DNA from: Microbacterium kunmingense
GTDB lineage: Bacteria > Actinomycetota > Actinomycetes > Actinomycetales > Microbacteriaceae
Length of the DNA stretch: 64,000 nucleotides
Assembly (NCBI RefSeq): GCF_023155745.1
Contig: NZ_JAKNUS010000001.1
Span: 186,001 to 250,000, forward strand
Direction of reading: 5' to 3'
Part shown: in pieces, positions 40,515 through 49,217 of the stretch
Layout of the letters: every line of letters starts with the position of its first letter
Position numbering within the stretch: position 1 is the first letter of the stretch
Position numbers and translations under genes: made by a program
Notes under the pieces: model-generated
The model's input: the letters and a program-made list of their open reading frames with translations, nothing else
The model's database searches: none
Told to the model about the DNA's origin: nothing

Positions 40515-41051
40515 GTGACACCGCTTCGCACCGAGAGGCTGCTGCTCGCCCCGCTCGACGCCGGCGATCGCGACGCGTTCGTCGCCTATCGCCGCGACCC
40601 CGACGTCGCGCGGTGGCAGTCGTGGACTCCCGACTTCAGTGCCGACGACGCGGGCCGCCTTCTCGAGGGGCAGCCGACCGGGTTCCCGCCGCCGGCGGGC
40701 GAGTGGCTGCAGATCGCGGTGCGGGATGCCGCCTCCGGCGCCCTCCTCGGCGATGTGGCCGTGCACACGTCGGCCGACCAGCCCGACACCTATGAGGTCG
40801 GCGTCACGGTCGCGGCCGAGCATCAGCGTCGGGGTATCGCCGGCGAAGCGCTGGGCGCGGTCGTCGCCGCACTCTTCGATGACCACGGGGCGCACCGGGT
40901 GACGGCGACCTCGGACCAGAGGAACACCGCTGTCGCGCGGCTGCTGACGGCGCTGGGCTTCCGGCACGAGGGGCGAGCGGTGGAGGCGGACTGGTTCAAG
41001 GGCGAATGGACGACCCTCGACTCGTGGGCGATCCTGGCCCGAGAACGGTGA
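40515..41051 (+). CDS. GNAT N-acetyltransferase (RimJ/RimL type)
   Basis: This 178-aa protein starts TPLRTERLLLAPLDAGDRDA, the RimJ/RimL-type opening. It has the acetyl-CoA loop AEHQRRGIAGEALGAV near 97-111 and HRVTATSDQRNTAVARLLTALGFRHEG. Acetylation of a small-molecule amine or a protein N terminus is expected, substrate unknown. It is a single gene with its own leaderless-type promoter. Confidence 0.85.
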   Translation: MTPLRTERLLLAPLDAGDRDAFVAYRRDPDVARWQSWTPDFSADDAGRLLEGQPTGFPPPAGEWLQIAVRDAASGALLGDVAVHTSADQPDTYEVGVTVAAEHQRRGIAGEALGAVVAALFDDHGAHRVTATSDQRNTAVARLLTALGFRHEGRAVEADWFKGEWTTLDSWAILARER

Positions 41052-41092
41052 GGTGTCTGCGGTCGAACCCCTGACGGGCTCGGACCCCCGAC

Positions 41093-41098
41093 GATAAT
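41093..41098 (+). promoter_or_regulatory. -10 box (leaderless) of the ester cyclase-like gene
   Basis: GATAAT, one base from TATAAT, ends 6 nt before the GTG start at 41105. Confidence 0.5.
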
Positions 41099-41104
41099 GG
41101 ACCG

Positions 41105-41503
41105 GTGGAGCCCTGGCAGATGCACGAGTGGTTCGCCGACTACATCGATGCGGCCAATCGCCACGACCTGGAGGCGATCCGCGGGTTCGTGCACGCCGAG
41201 GTGCGGCGGGCCCATCGCCCGGCCGGGGTGGAGGCGTGGCTCGCCGATCTGGCCGATCTCTTCCATGCGTTCCCCGACTGGCGGTGGCGGATCATCCAGG
41301 TGGTGGCCGAGGACGACCGCGTCGCCGCGCACGTGCGCGGTAGCGGTACCCATGCGGGCGTCTGGGAGGGCATCGCGCCGACGCGGCGTCACGTGAACGT
41401 CGCCGAGTTCGCCGTCTACACGCTGACGGCAGGGCGGGTCGCCGCGTTCTCGGGGTCCGAGCCGTTCGAGCTGCGGGCGCAGCTCAGCGAGTCCCGCGTC
41501 TGA
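41105..41503 (+). CDS. SnoaL-like / ester cyclase family protein (NTF2 fold)
   Basis: This 132-aa protein has the SnoaL pattern: WFADYIDAANRHDLEAIRGFV, FHAFPDWRWRIIQVVAEDD, VAAHVRGSGTHAGVW and VAEFAVYTLTAGRVAAF. Its NTF2-like cone would bind a small hydrophobic ligand. The function of stand-alone members is largely unknown. Its end overlaps the convergent monooxygenase by 20 nt. Confidence 0.8.
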   Translation: MEPWQMHEWFADYIDAANRHDLEAIRGFVHAEVRRAHRPAGVEAWLADLADLFHAFPDWRWRIIQVVAEDDRVAAHVRGSGTHAGVWEGIAPTRRHVNVAEFAVYTLTAGRVAAFSGSEPFELRAQLSESRV

Positions 41504-42767
41504 CGCGTGCGGAGCCGCTGGGTCGTCGAGCCCAGTCGGGTGCCCGCTCGGGCCTGACGCCCACCCCGATCGCGAATGCCGGGATGACCGTGAGCGCGGG
41601 GAAGACGTGCACGAGGCGCAGGAGCCAGGCGGGCGGGTCGAGCGGCGCACCGCGCAGGCCCGGCATGATGAAGCGTGCGTGGAGGATCCGCTGGAGGGTC
41701 TGGATGACGACGACCGCCGGGAGGCGGCGACGCCGGACCCGGCCGAGCAGCCGGCTCCCGCCGGGTCGCTGAAGCTCGCCGCGGGCGAGCGGGCCCGCGA
41801 GAAGGCGGGCCGTGGCGACGGCGTCCTGGATCGCGAGGTTGATGCCCACGCCGCCGACCGGTGACATCGCGTGCGCGGCGTCGCCGATGCACAGGACGTT
41901 GTTCGCGTGCCATCGGTCCAGGCGCTCCAGGCGCACATCGAGGTGCTTGACCTCGTCCATGCTCTCGATCCTGTCCGCCGCGTCGGCGAGTTCGGGGAAG
42001 AGGGTCGCGGCGTCGGCGCGGAACGCGCCGACGCCGCGGGCGCGCACCTCGGCGTCGGTGCCCTTGGGGCCGAGGGCGGCGACCTGCACGTAGCCGCGGC
42101 GGGGGATGCCGATCGCGACCTTCCCGTCGCGCACGCGGGGGAGGAGGCTCTCGTCCAGGTGTCGGTCGGAGGTCAGGCGGTACCACCAGACATCGAAGCC
42201 CACGGGGATCTCGCGGACCGGGAGCCCGACGCTTCGGCGCACAGTGGACCAGCGGCCGTCGCATCCCACGACCAGGTCGGCGGTGAGCAGGCCGTCGCCG
42301 GACGGCGAGCGGTAGGCGACGCCCGTCACCCGGCCGTCGCGTCGCGTCACCGTCGTCACCTCGTGCTCGCGAAGAAGGGTGAAGGTCGGTTCGGTGGCGG
42401 CGGCCTCCGCGAGAAGATCAAGCAGATCCCACTGCGGAACCATCGCGATGTAGGGATGCCGCACCGGCAGCCTGCGGAAGTCGGCGAAGACGTCGGTGCC
42501 TTCCCGGCCGGGGAAGTACGCGCGACGGATCTTCGAGTGCGGGAGGGCGTCGAAGCGCGCGAAGAGCCCCAGGTCGTCGAGGAGGCCGAGGGTGGCGGGG
42601 TGCACGGTGTCGCCGCGGAAGTCGCGAAGGAAATCGGCGTGCTTCTCGAGCACCGTCACCGCGATGCCCGCGCGGGCGAGCAGGAGTCCGAGGACGATGC
42701 CTGCGGGGCCGCCGCCCACGATGGCGCAGGTCGTGTGCGCGGGCGCGGCGGCGGTGCCTTCGGTCAC
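41484..42767 (-). CDS. FAD-dependent aromatic-ring-hydroxylase-like monooxygenase
   Basis: This 427-aa class A flavoprotein has the ADP-binding VGGGPAGIVLGLLLARAG (about 18-35), the DG motif VVGCDGRWSTVRR and the GD motif CIGDAAHAMSPVGGVGINLA. The order matches PHBH-family hydroxylases. The C terminus has two hydrophobic segments (VVVIQTLQRIL, LTVIPAFAIGVGV). The start is GTG 42767, with TATCTT 6 nt upstream. It diverges from the esterase gene across 65 bp, hinting at a shared function. Confidence 0.85.
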   Translation of the reverse strand: MTEGTAAAPAHTTCAIVGGGPAGIVLGLLLARAGIAVTVLEKHADFLRDFRGDTVHPATLGLLDDLGLFARFDALPHSKIRRAYFPGREGTDVFADFRRLPVRHPYIAMVPQWDLLDLLAEAAATEPTFTLLREHEVTTVTRRDGRVTGVAYRSPSGDGLLTADLVVGCDGRWSTVRRSVGLPVREIPVGFDVWWYRLTSDRHLDESLLPRVRDGKVAIGIPRRGYVQVAALGPKGTDAEVRARGVGAFRADAATLFPELADAADRIESMDEVKHLDVRLERLDRWHANNVLCIGDAAHAMSPVGGVGINLAIQDAVATARLLAGPLARGELQRPGGSRLLGRVRRRRLPAVVVIQTLQRILHARFIMPGLRGAPLDPPAWLLRLVHVFPALTVIPAFAIGVGVRPERAPDWARRPSGSARVRRGTR

Positions 42768-42773
42768 GCGACG

Positions 42774-42779
42774 AAGATA
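42774..42779 (-). promoter_or_regulatory. -10 box (leaderless) of the FAD monooxygenase
   Basis: TATCTT on the minus strand ends 6 nt before the GTG at 42767. Confidence 0.5.
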
Positions 42780-42832
42780 CTCGGGGGAGAAGGTGTTCCG
42801 CGAGCAGAGAGCCGCGGGAGAGGGAAGGAGCG

Positions 42833-43765
42833 ATGAGGATGGATCTCGACAGGGTCGACCCTGAACTTCGCGCCGCGACACGTCGGGTGCGCCTGCCCGA
42901 CGTGTCGCGGCGATGGATCCGTTCCCCGCTGCGGTTCGTCACGCGTGTGATGCCGGTGCCGCGGATCGAGGGTGTCCGGGTGGATGTGCGCCGCGTGGGA
43001 GCGCAGCGCCTCCGGGTGTATCGGCCGCAGGAGCGTTCAGGAGAAGCTGTGCTGCTGTGGGTGCACGGCGGCGGGCTCCTCTTCGGCGATGCGCGCCAGG
43101 ACGAGCGGCTGTGCGCCGACACGGCGCGTGACCTCGGCATCGTCGTCGTCTCGGCGAACTATCGGTTCGCGCCCGATCATCCGTTTCCGGCTGCGCACGA
43201 CGATGTCTACGCCGCCTGGGGGTGGCTGAAGGCGGAGGCCGGCCGGCTGGGGGTGGACCCCGCTCGGGTCGTCCTCGGTGGAGAGAGCGCCGGCGGGGGA
43301 CTTGCGGCGGGCGTGGCGCAGCGCCTCCGCGATGAGGGCGGCGTGCAGCCGATCGGCCAGTGGCTGTTCGCGCCGATGATCGATGACCGGACGGCCGCCG
43401 ATCGCTCGCTGGATGCCCTCGATCACGCGGTGTGGAACAACCGACACAACCGGGTCGGCTGGACCGCCTATCTCGGGGGCCCGGCGGGTGGAGGATCGGT
43501 GCCGCCCTATGCCGCCCCTGCGCGACGCGAGGACCTGACCGGGCTTCCGCCGACCTACCTTGCGGTGGGTGACATCGAGCTCTTCTTCGCCGAGGTGCAG
43601 GGCTACGCACAGCGTCTCGCCGCCGCCGGAGTGCCGACGACCCTCGATGTCGTACCGGGCGGTCCGCACGGCTTTGAGAGCTGGGCCCGCGACACCGAAC
43701 CTGCTCGAGCGCTCCTCTCCCGTGCCCGCGCCTGGCTGAGGGATGTCATCTCGACGCCGGCCTGA
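42833..43765 (+). CDS. Alpha/beta hydrolase, hormone-sensitive-lipase family
   Basis: This 310-aa cytosolic esterase has the oxyanion motif HGGG (78-81), nucleophile elbow GESAGG with S152, acid D247 (GDIELF) and catalytic H279 (GPHGFE). These are the complete HSL-family triad. GGGAAGGAG gives a strong SD before ATG 42833. Short-chain ester or lactone hydrolysis is expected. Divergent pairing with an oxygenase would fit sequential degradation of an aromatic or ketone. Confidence 0.9.
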   Translation: MRMDLDRVDPELRAATRRVRLPDVSRRWIRSPLRFVTRVMPVPRIEGVRVDVRRVGAQRLRVYRPQERSGEAVLLWVHGGGLLFGDARQDERLCADTARDLGIVVVSANYRFAPDHPFPAAHDDVYAAWGWLKAEAGRLGVDPARVVLGGESAGGGLAAGVAQRLRDEGGVQPIGQWLFAPMIDDRTAADRSLDALDHAVWNNRHNRVGWTAYLGGPAGGGSVPPYAAPARREDLTGLPPTYLAVGDIELFFAEVQGYAQRLAAAGVPTTLDVVPGGPHGFESWARDTEPARALLSRARAWLRDVISTPA

Positions 43766-43802
43766 CGGCATCACTCCTCCATCAGATGGGGGCTGCACCA
43801 GC

Positions 43803-45179
43803 TCAGAAGGGTGCAACGCTGTACCCGCCGTCGTCGGTCGGGACGAACGCGACCCGTGAGGGTGGGTGGCTGTCGTAGGTCTTCCCGCCGGGGCTGGTGA
43901 ATTTCAGGATCCCGCCGGGGAGTTGCTCCACGTGCCAGTTCGTCGCGTGTTTCAACGTGTGGTGTCGGGCGCATTCGTTGCAGAGATTGTCGTTGCAGCT
44001 CTTCCCACCGTGGGCGAAATCCTTCGAATGGTCGATGTGACACAGCTTCGCGGGCCTTCGACAACCCGGTGTTCGACAGGTCATATCTCGGGCGTTGAGG
44101 TACCGGGTTTGGGAGGGATGGAGCTGGTACCTGTCGACGGCGGTGACGACGCCGGTGATGGGGTCGGTCATCACCCGTTCCCAGATCTTCGCGGTCCCGG
44201 CCATCCGTCTCGCGGTGTCCGGGTCGACCGGGGTGACCCCGTTCAACTCCGCCCCCGATTTCGTCACCCCGGTCAGGGTGGTGATGGGGATGGTGATCTG
44301 CACCTCCGCCCGGATCGCGCCGAGCCCACCGCCGGTGGTGGTGGGGTCGGTGGGGTCGATCACCGGGGACCCGGCGAGGAGCATGTCCAGGGCCAGGTCG
44401 CACCGGATCTCATCCAGGGTCCGCTCATCGAACCACGGCTCGGCGCCCTCATCGGGCGCGCCCTCGTCGCTACCGTTCGCTTCCGCTTCAGCCCGCGCGG
44501 CCGCATACGCGCGGCGCTTCGCACGGTCGACGTCCTTGACGGTCGTGCCCTGGGTGGTGAGGCGGTGGTAGGCGCCGTGGATGTAGACGTTCCCGCCCAC
44601 GATCGTCAACGCCGACAGCGTGTCATCCAGGTCCGTGACCCACACCCGCCGCTTCCGAATCGCGGTGTCGTGCCGTTCCTGCAACGGCCGCGGGTCCAAC
44701 ACCTCGGCGCGCTGTCGGGCGTACTTCTTCGTCCGCGGCACCGTCTGCCGCTCCGCCTCCACCAACACGATCCGCTCGAACGACGCCCGATCCACCGGGT
44801 CCTCGATGACCCGTCCGGCATCCTGGATCACCTGCGCATGCGCCCGCGACACCCGACCCTCCGAAAGGGCCTCCATCGTCGCGGGGAACAACTCGACCAG
44901 TTCGTGCGCGTCATGCATCTGCGACTGCATCGACCGGTCATTGACCCGCACGGCCAGGCCGAGCTCCAGCGCCATGGACCGCAGCGGCATGTCCCGCTCC
45001 CGCGAGGACGCGGACCCGATCCGCGACCGCTGCTCCACCGTCAACGCATACGCGTCCGCCAGCAGCCGGGCCTCCTTCGCCTCCAACGCCGCCCGCCGCC
45101 GACGCAGCTTCGCCAACTCGTCCGCGAACACCCCGGCGCGCTTCTCCTCCGCCCGCCGCCGCTTCTCGTTCGCGTCCAC
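43803..45179 (-). CDS. DUF222 / HNH endonuclease (13E12-repeat type)
   Basis: This 458-aa protein has a charged coiled N terminus (EKRRRAEEKRAGVFADELAK), then the DUF222 helical domain (VSRAHAQVIQDAGRV, VPRTKKYARQRAEVLDP). The C-terminal HNH nuclease module (about 380-430) has CRTPGCRRPAKLCHIDHSK, then GGKSCNDNLCNECARHHTLKH. Such genes are multicopy in Microbacteriaceae and mycobacteria (REP13E12 family), and their cleavage target is unknown. GTG 45179 is the only reasonable in-frame start. No flanking repeats are obvious. Confidence 0.85.
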   Translation of the reverse strand: MDANEKRRRAEEKRAGVFADELAKLRRRRAALEAKEARLLADAYALTVEQRSRIGSASSRERDMPLRSMALELGLAVRVNDRSMQSQMHDAHELVELFPATMEALSEGRVSRAHAQVIQDAGRVIEDPVDRASFERIVLVEAERQTVPRTKKYARQRAEVLDPRPLQERHDTAIRKRRVWVTDLDDTLSALTIVGGNVYIHGAYHRLTTQGTTVKDVDRAKRRAYAAARAEAEANGSDEGAPDEGAEPWFDERTLDEIRCDLALDMLLAGSPVIDPTDPTTTGGGLGAIRAEVQITIPITTLTGVTKSGAELNGVTPVDPDTARRMAGTAKIWERVMTDPITGVVTAVDRYQLHPSQTRYLNARDMTCRTPGCRRPAKLCHIDHSKDFAHGGKSCNDNLCNECARHHTLKHATNWHVEQLPGGILKFTSPGGKTYDSHPPSRVAFVPTDDGGYSVAPF

Positions 45180-45291
45180 CTGGTGACCCCGTCTCGATGA
45201 CCTACCCACATCATCGCAGAGGGTTCCGACATCGGCGTGCTGACAAGGGTCGATAGCTAGAAGAAAAGTACGAAGAGTGGCGCGCCCCGAC

Positions 45292-46077
45292 TCACGCCCA
45301 CCGGATGTCCGCCACACCCGAGAGCTCTCGCCACCCGTCCGCCCGCGCGCCCGCCGGCGACAGCACATCCGCCCCGACGAGCGGACCGAAATCGACGCCC
45401 GACGCCGCGGCGACGTCGCCGATCGGCACCTGGAAGGTCCGGAACGCCCCCAGCCGATCGACCGCGACCACGCCTTCACGGGTGTCGACCAGCGCAGACT
45501 GATCCAACACGAACCCCGTCGCCTCGAGCGCCCCGGCGCGCACCCACGCGGCGACCTTGAAGAACCGTAACGGCACGCGCACGCCGCGGTACGGCGGATC
45601 CACCTCGCCGAAGATGGGCGCCGTGAACACGCTCACCCGCTGATCGGATGCCTCGGCGAACGCCAGTACGTGGTCCTCGAGCCCGAGCCACAGCTCCTTG
45701 GACTGGTTGAAGTCGGCGGCCTGGGGAGCGGCGTTGGTGTAGAAGAAGGTCGCCTCCGTGGCATCCCGTGCTTCGGCGGGCGTTCCCCAGCCGGGATCAC
45801 GCCGTCGCACCAGGTGCCCCCGGTCGAGGTCGTTGCGGGCATAGACCTCCGGCCCCACCTGCTCGCTCTCCGGTGCGCGGGGGTCGAGGCGCCATTCGCC
45901 GGTGCGCGGCAGGTCGAGCAGCCGTGCGCCGTCGATGTTCACCCCGGTCACGGCGGCAAGCCGTCGCTCCGCATCGAGCTGCACGCTGAAGCGCGGGTAG
46001 GTCAGCAGCCTCCCGCCCCGCGAAGACGCGGGCAGCGGTACATCGATACCGAGGAACCCGGCGTCGTAGCCGCTCAT
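45292..46077 (-). CDS. DNA/RNA non-specific endonuclease (NUC family)
   Basis: This 261-aa protein has the catalytic DRGH (LDRGHLVRRRDPGWG) near 102-116 and the metal-binding NAAPQAADFNQSKELW. A later ASGVDFG strand is typical of the beta-beta-alpha-metal nucleases. Secreted relatives carry signal peptides, but none is seen from the ATG at 46077. It overlaps cofC by ATGA and closes the F420 operon, an odd context for a nuclease. Confidence 0.85.
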   Translation of the reverse strand: MSGYDAGFLGIDVPLPASSRGGRLLTYPRFSVQLDAERRLAAVTGVNIDGARLLDLPRTGEWRLDPRAPESEQVGPEVYARNDLDRGHLVRRRDPGWGTPAEARDATEATFFYTNAAPQAADFNQSKELWLGLEDHVLAFAEASDQRVSVFTAPIFGEVDPPYRGVRVPLRFFKVAAWVRAGALEATGFVLDQSALVDTREGVVAVDRLGAFRTFQVPIGDVAAASGVDFGPLVGADVLSPAGARADGWRELSGVADIRWA

Positions 46078-46691
46078 CCGAGCACCGCCGTCGTCCGCGC
46101 TCCGAGTCCGATCCCGCGGGCCTCCCGCAGCTGCTCGGCCGTGTCGACGTCGCGCCGGAGCGTCGAGTCGCCCGGTACCTCCAGCACCTCGCAACCGAGG
46201 GCGCGATGCGCGGCGAACGATCCCTCGCCGAAGGCCGATTCCCAGGCGAGACCGGCGCGGGCCGTCACGAGCGTCGACCCCGTGCCTTCGGCGTCGGCGA
46301 CGACACCGCGGTCCACGGCCGCCGCGGCGTGCAGCGCGACGGCCAGGTCCTCGCCCCGCAGCGACGGCACATCTCCGAGGAGTGCGGCCCGCGGCATCCG
46401 CTCGCCTGCGGCCTGCATGCCGGCGGCGATGGCGGCGTTCAGCCCGCGGGCCTCGCCCTCGGGGACGAATCGCAGCCCCGCGATGTCGGCGGCATGGAGC
46501 GGCAGGGTGGCCTCGTCGGTGACGACGATCACCTGCGACACCGCGGAGCAGGATGCCGCGGCGGCGATGGTGTCGAGCGCGATCGCCCGCGCGAGCGCGG
46601 CGCGGTCCACCCCGTCGACGGCCAGGCGCGACTTCCCCCGGGTGGCCGCCTTCACGGGGACGACGACCACCCAGGAGGAGGGGTCAGGCAT
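46074..46691 (-). CDS. cofC: Phospholactate/phosphoenolpyruvate guanylyltransferase (F420 synthesis)
   Basis: This 205-aa CofC/FbiD nucleotidyltransferase has the VVVVPVKAATRGKSRLAV substrate/GTP loop, the acidic LLGDVPSLRGEDLAV metal site and AEGTGSTLVTA. It activates phospholactate or PEP with GTP for attachment to FO. ATG 46691 overlaps the fgd stop; GTG 46706 is an alternative. Actinobacteria generally use PEP (FbiD). Its partner fbiA/cofD is not in this window. Confidence 0.88.
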   Translation of the reverse strand: MPDPSSWVVVVPVKAATRGKSRLAVDGVDRAALARAIALDTIAAAASCSAVSQVIVVTDEATLPLHAADIAGLRFVPEGEARGLNAAIAAGMQAAGERMPRAALLGDVPSLRGEDLAVALHAAAAVDRGVVADAEGTGSTLVTARAGLAWESAFGEGSFAAHRALGCEVLEVPGDSTLRRDVDTAEQLREARGIGLGARTTAVLG

Positions 46692-47700
46692 CGGCGAAGC
46701 GGGCACGCAGACGCGGCAGGATCTCTTCGCCGTAGGTCCGCAGGAACTCGGCCTGGTCGTGACCGGGGTCGTGGAAGACGAGGTGACGGAACCCGAGGTC
46801 GACGTAGCGGGCGATCCGCTCGACGTGCTCCTCGGGGTCGGTGGAGACGATGAACCGCGACGCGGCGCGTTCGATGGGCAGCTCGGCGGCGCGGCGCTGC
46901 ATCTCGATCGGGTCGTGGATGTCGCGCTTCTCCTCCGGAGACAGGGCCAGCGGCGCCCAGAAGCGGGTCTTCTCCATCGCGGTGGCGTGGTCGGGGTGGT
47001 ACGAGACCTTCACCTCCATGAGGGTGTCGATCGCGTCGCTCGGGCGCCCGGCCTTCTGCAGCCCCTCCTCCAGCGCCGGCAGCAGGGTGTCGGTGTAGAG
47101 CGAGGGGTCCTTGCCGCTCGTGGTGATGTACCCGTCGGCGATCCGGCCCGCCAAGCGTGTGGCGGCGGGACCCGACGCGCCGATGTAGATCGGCACCTTC
47201 TGGTCGGGCCGGTCGTACACCGTCGCCCCGTCCACCGAGTAGTAGGTGCCCTCGAAGGTCACCCGCTCGGCCTCCCACAGCTTCTCGATGAGTTGGATCG
47301 ACTCCTTCAGGCGCTGGAACCGCTCGGGCGGGTCGGGCCACTCCAGGCCCAGCGTCACCTCGTTGAGCGCCTCGCCGGTCCCCACCCCGAGCACGACGCG
47401 TCCCGGGAACATCACCCCGAGGGTCGCGAACGCCTGCGCGATCACCGCCGGGTGGTACCGGAAGGTGGGGGTGAGCACGGAGGTGCCCATGATGATGGTC
47501 GAGGTCCGCGCGCCCACGGCGCCGAGGAGCGGGATGGCCGCCGGGGCGTGCCCGCCCTCGTGCATCCACGGCTGGAAGTGGTCGGAGACGAAGACGGAGT
47601 CGAACCCCATCTCCTCGGCGAGCACGGCGAAGTCGGCGAGCTCGGTCGGACCGAACTGCTCCGCCGACGCCTTGTATCCGAACCTCAGCGGTACCGTCAT
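46684..47700 (-). CDS. fgd: F420-dependent LLM-class dehydrogenase (Fgd-like)
   Basis: This 338-aa luciferase-like TIM barrel has RFGYKASAEQFGPTELADFA at the N terminus, VSDHFQPWMHEGGHAP and the TPTFRYHPAVIAQAFATLG region. The F420/phosphate motif GVGTGEALNEVTLG also appears, all as in F420-dependent glucose-6-phosphate dehydrogenase. Fgd reduces F420 with glucose-6-phosphate for other enzymes. SD GGAAAGGA precedes the ATG. Other sugar or alcohol substrates are possible within this subfamily. Confidence 0.88.
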   Translation of the reverse strand: MTVPLRFGYKASAEQFGPTELADFAVLAEEMGFDSVFVSDHFQPWMHEGGHAPAAIPLLGAVGARTSTIIMGTSVLTPTFRYHPAVIAQAFATLGVMFPGRVVLGVGTGEALNEVTLGLEWPDPPERFQRLKESIQLIEKLWEAERVTFEGTYYSVDGATVYDRPDQKVPIYIGASGPAATRLAGRIADGYITTSGKDPSLYTDTLLPALEEGLQKAGRPSDAIDTLMEVKVSYHPDHATAMEKTRFWAPLALSPEEKRDIHDPIEMQRRAAELPIERAASRFIVSTDPEEHVERIARYVDLGFRHLVFHDPGHDQAEFLRTYGEEILPRLRARFADA

Positions 47701-49217
47701 GTCGATTCCTTTCCTCGTGCTCCCACCGGTGTGCCGGTGAATTCCGATCCATCCGCTTCTGCCAGCCGCCGCCGGAAGGCGTCGACCGTTCCCGGCCAGA
47801 GGAGCGTCAGTCGCCCCGACCGTTCGTCCACGTACCAGTTGCGACAGCCGCCCGAAAGCCAGGGGGTGGATGCCGCGGCGGCGGCGATCTCGCCGACGTA
47901 GGCCTCCTCGGCGGCGGGGTCCACCCGCAGCACCCCGTCCGGCGCGAGTGCGCGGCGCTCGAGCGCCGCGACGGCATAGGCCGCCTGCTCCTCGATCATC
48001 AGCACCGAGGAGTTGTGGCCGAGCGACGCGTTCGGCCCGTTCAGCACGAAGAGGTTCGGGAAGCCGCTCACCACGGTCGACGCGAACGCGCTCATGCCGT
48101 TCGACCAGTGGGCGGCGAGGGTCGTCCCGGCCTCGCCGCGGACGAGTTCGGCGTACGGCTGGCGCGTGGAGGCGAACCCGGTGGCGAGCACCACCGCGTC
48201 GACCTCGACGCGGCGCCCGCTCGCGGCCACGAGCGTCGACCCTTCGGCTGCCGCCAGGGCCGAGGGCTCGAGGGTGACCGCGTCGGAGGCGACCGCGGGG
48301 TAGAAGTCGTCCGAGAGCAGCACCCGCTTGCACCCGAAGGCGTAGTCGGGGGTGAGGGCTCGGCGGAGCGCAGGGTCGTCGACCTGCCGGCCCAGGTGCG
48401 CCAGCGCGAGCGCGCGGGCGGATTCGGATGCCGCGGCGTCGCCCGAGCGCGAGGCGAACCGTCGCTCCCCCTCGAGGTAGAGGGTGTCGCGCAGGCGCGC
48501 GAGCTCCTCGGGATGGGCGGCGAAGCGCGCCCGCTCGGCGTCGGTGTAGGCGCGCGCCTCGCGCGGGACGATCCACGCCGGCGTCCGCTGGAAGAGGGTC
48601 ACGTGTGCGGCTGTGCGGGCGAGCTCCGGCACGAGTTGGATCGCGCTGGCCCCCGTTCCGACGACCGCGACGTGCCGACCGGCGAGGTCGGCGCCGTGAT
48701 CCCACCGCGCCGAGTGGAACAGCGGGCCGGGGAAGGTCGCAAGGCCCGGCACCTCGGGGATGAGCGGCTCGGTCAGCCGACCGCAGGCGAGCACGAGGGC
48801 TTCGGCGGTGATCTCGCCCGCCGGTGTGTGCACGCGCCACCGCGCAGCATCCTCGTCCCACTCGGCGCCCAGCATCGGCGTGCGCAGCCGGATCCGTTCG
48901 CGCAGGCCCTCGCGGTCGGCGACGTCGTCGAGGTAGCGGCGGATCTCGTCGCCGCGCGCGAAGACGCCCGACCAGTCGGGGTTGGGGTGCGCGGCGAAGC
49001 CGTAGAGGTGGCTCGGCACGTCGCAGGCGACACCCGGGTAGGTGTTGTCGCGCCAGGTGCCCCCCACCGCGTCGGCCCGCTCGAGGATGACGAGGTCGTC
49101 GTGTCCGGCGCGCCGAAGGGCCATCGCCATGCCGAGACCGGCGAACCCGGCGCCGATGATGACGACCTCGGCGCTCCGCGGGAGCGGGAGCGGAGGTTGA
49201 GTGGGGATGCGGGTCAC
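47697..49217 (-). CDS. Baeyer-Villiger-type flavin monooxygenase in the F420 operon
   Basis: This 506-aa NAD(P)H/FAD oxygenase has a first GAGFAGLGMAMALRRAG, second GTGASAIQLVPELA, and the type I BVMO fingerprint FxGxxxHxxxW (FPGPLFHSARWD). It converts ketones to esters or lactones, or oxidises amines or sulfides. GTG overlaps the fbiC stop, and its own stop overlaps the fgd start (ATGA), so it is embedded in the operon. Whether it uses NADPH only, or acts in F420 metabolism, is unknown. Confidence 0.85.
   Translation of the reverse strand: MTRIPTQPPLPLPRSAEVVIIGAGFAGLGMAMALRRAGHDDLVILERADAVGGTWRDNTYPGVACDVPSHLYGFAAHPNPDWSGVFARGDEIRRYLDDVADREGLRERIRLRTPMLGAEWDEDAARWRVHTPAGEITAEALVLACGRLTEPLIPEVPGLATFPGPLFHSARWDHGADLAGRHVAVVGTGASAIQLVPELARTAAHVTLFQRTPAWIVPREARAYTDAERARFAAHPEELARLRDTLYLEGERRFASRSGDAAASESARALALAHLGRQVDDPALRRALTPDYAFGCKRVLLSDDFYPAVASDAVTLEPSALAAAEGSTLVAASGRRVEVDAVVLATGFASTRQPYAELVRGEAGTTLAAHWSNGMSAFASTVVSGFPNLFVLNGPNASLGHNSSVLMIEEQAAYAVAALERRALAPDGVLRVDPAAEEAYVGEIAAAAASTPWLSGGCRNWYVDERSGRLTLLWPGTVDAFRRRLAEADGSEFTGTPVGARGKEST

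Noticed and set aside
43803..45179. HNH gene as a mobile element with ends
   Set aside because: The family is multicopy in relatives, but no flanking inverted or direct repeats are visible here.
45180..45291. Regulatory or insertion site upstream of the HNH endonuclease gene
   Set aside because: The stretch is somewhat less GC-rich, but no convincing -35/-10 pair, terminal repeats or target duplications could be found.
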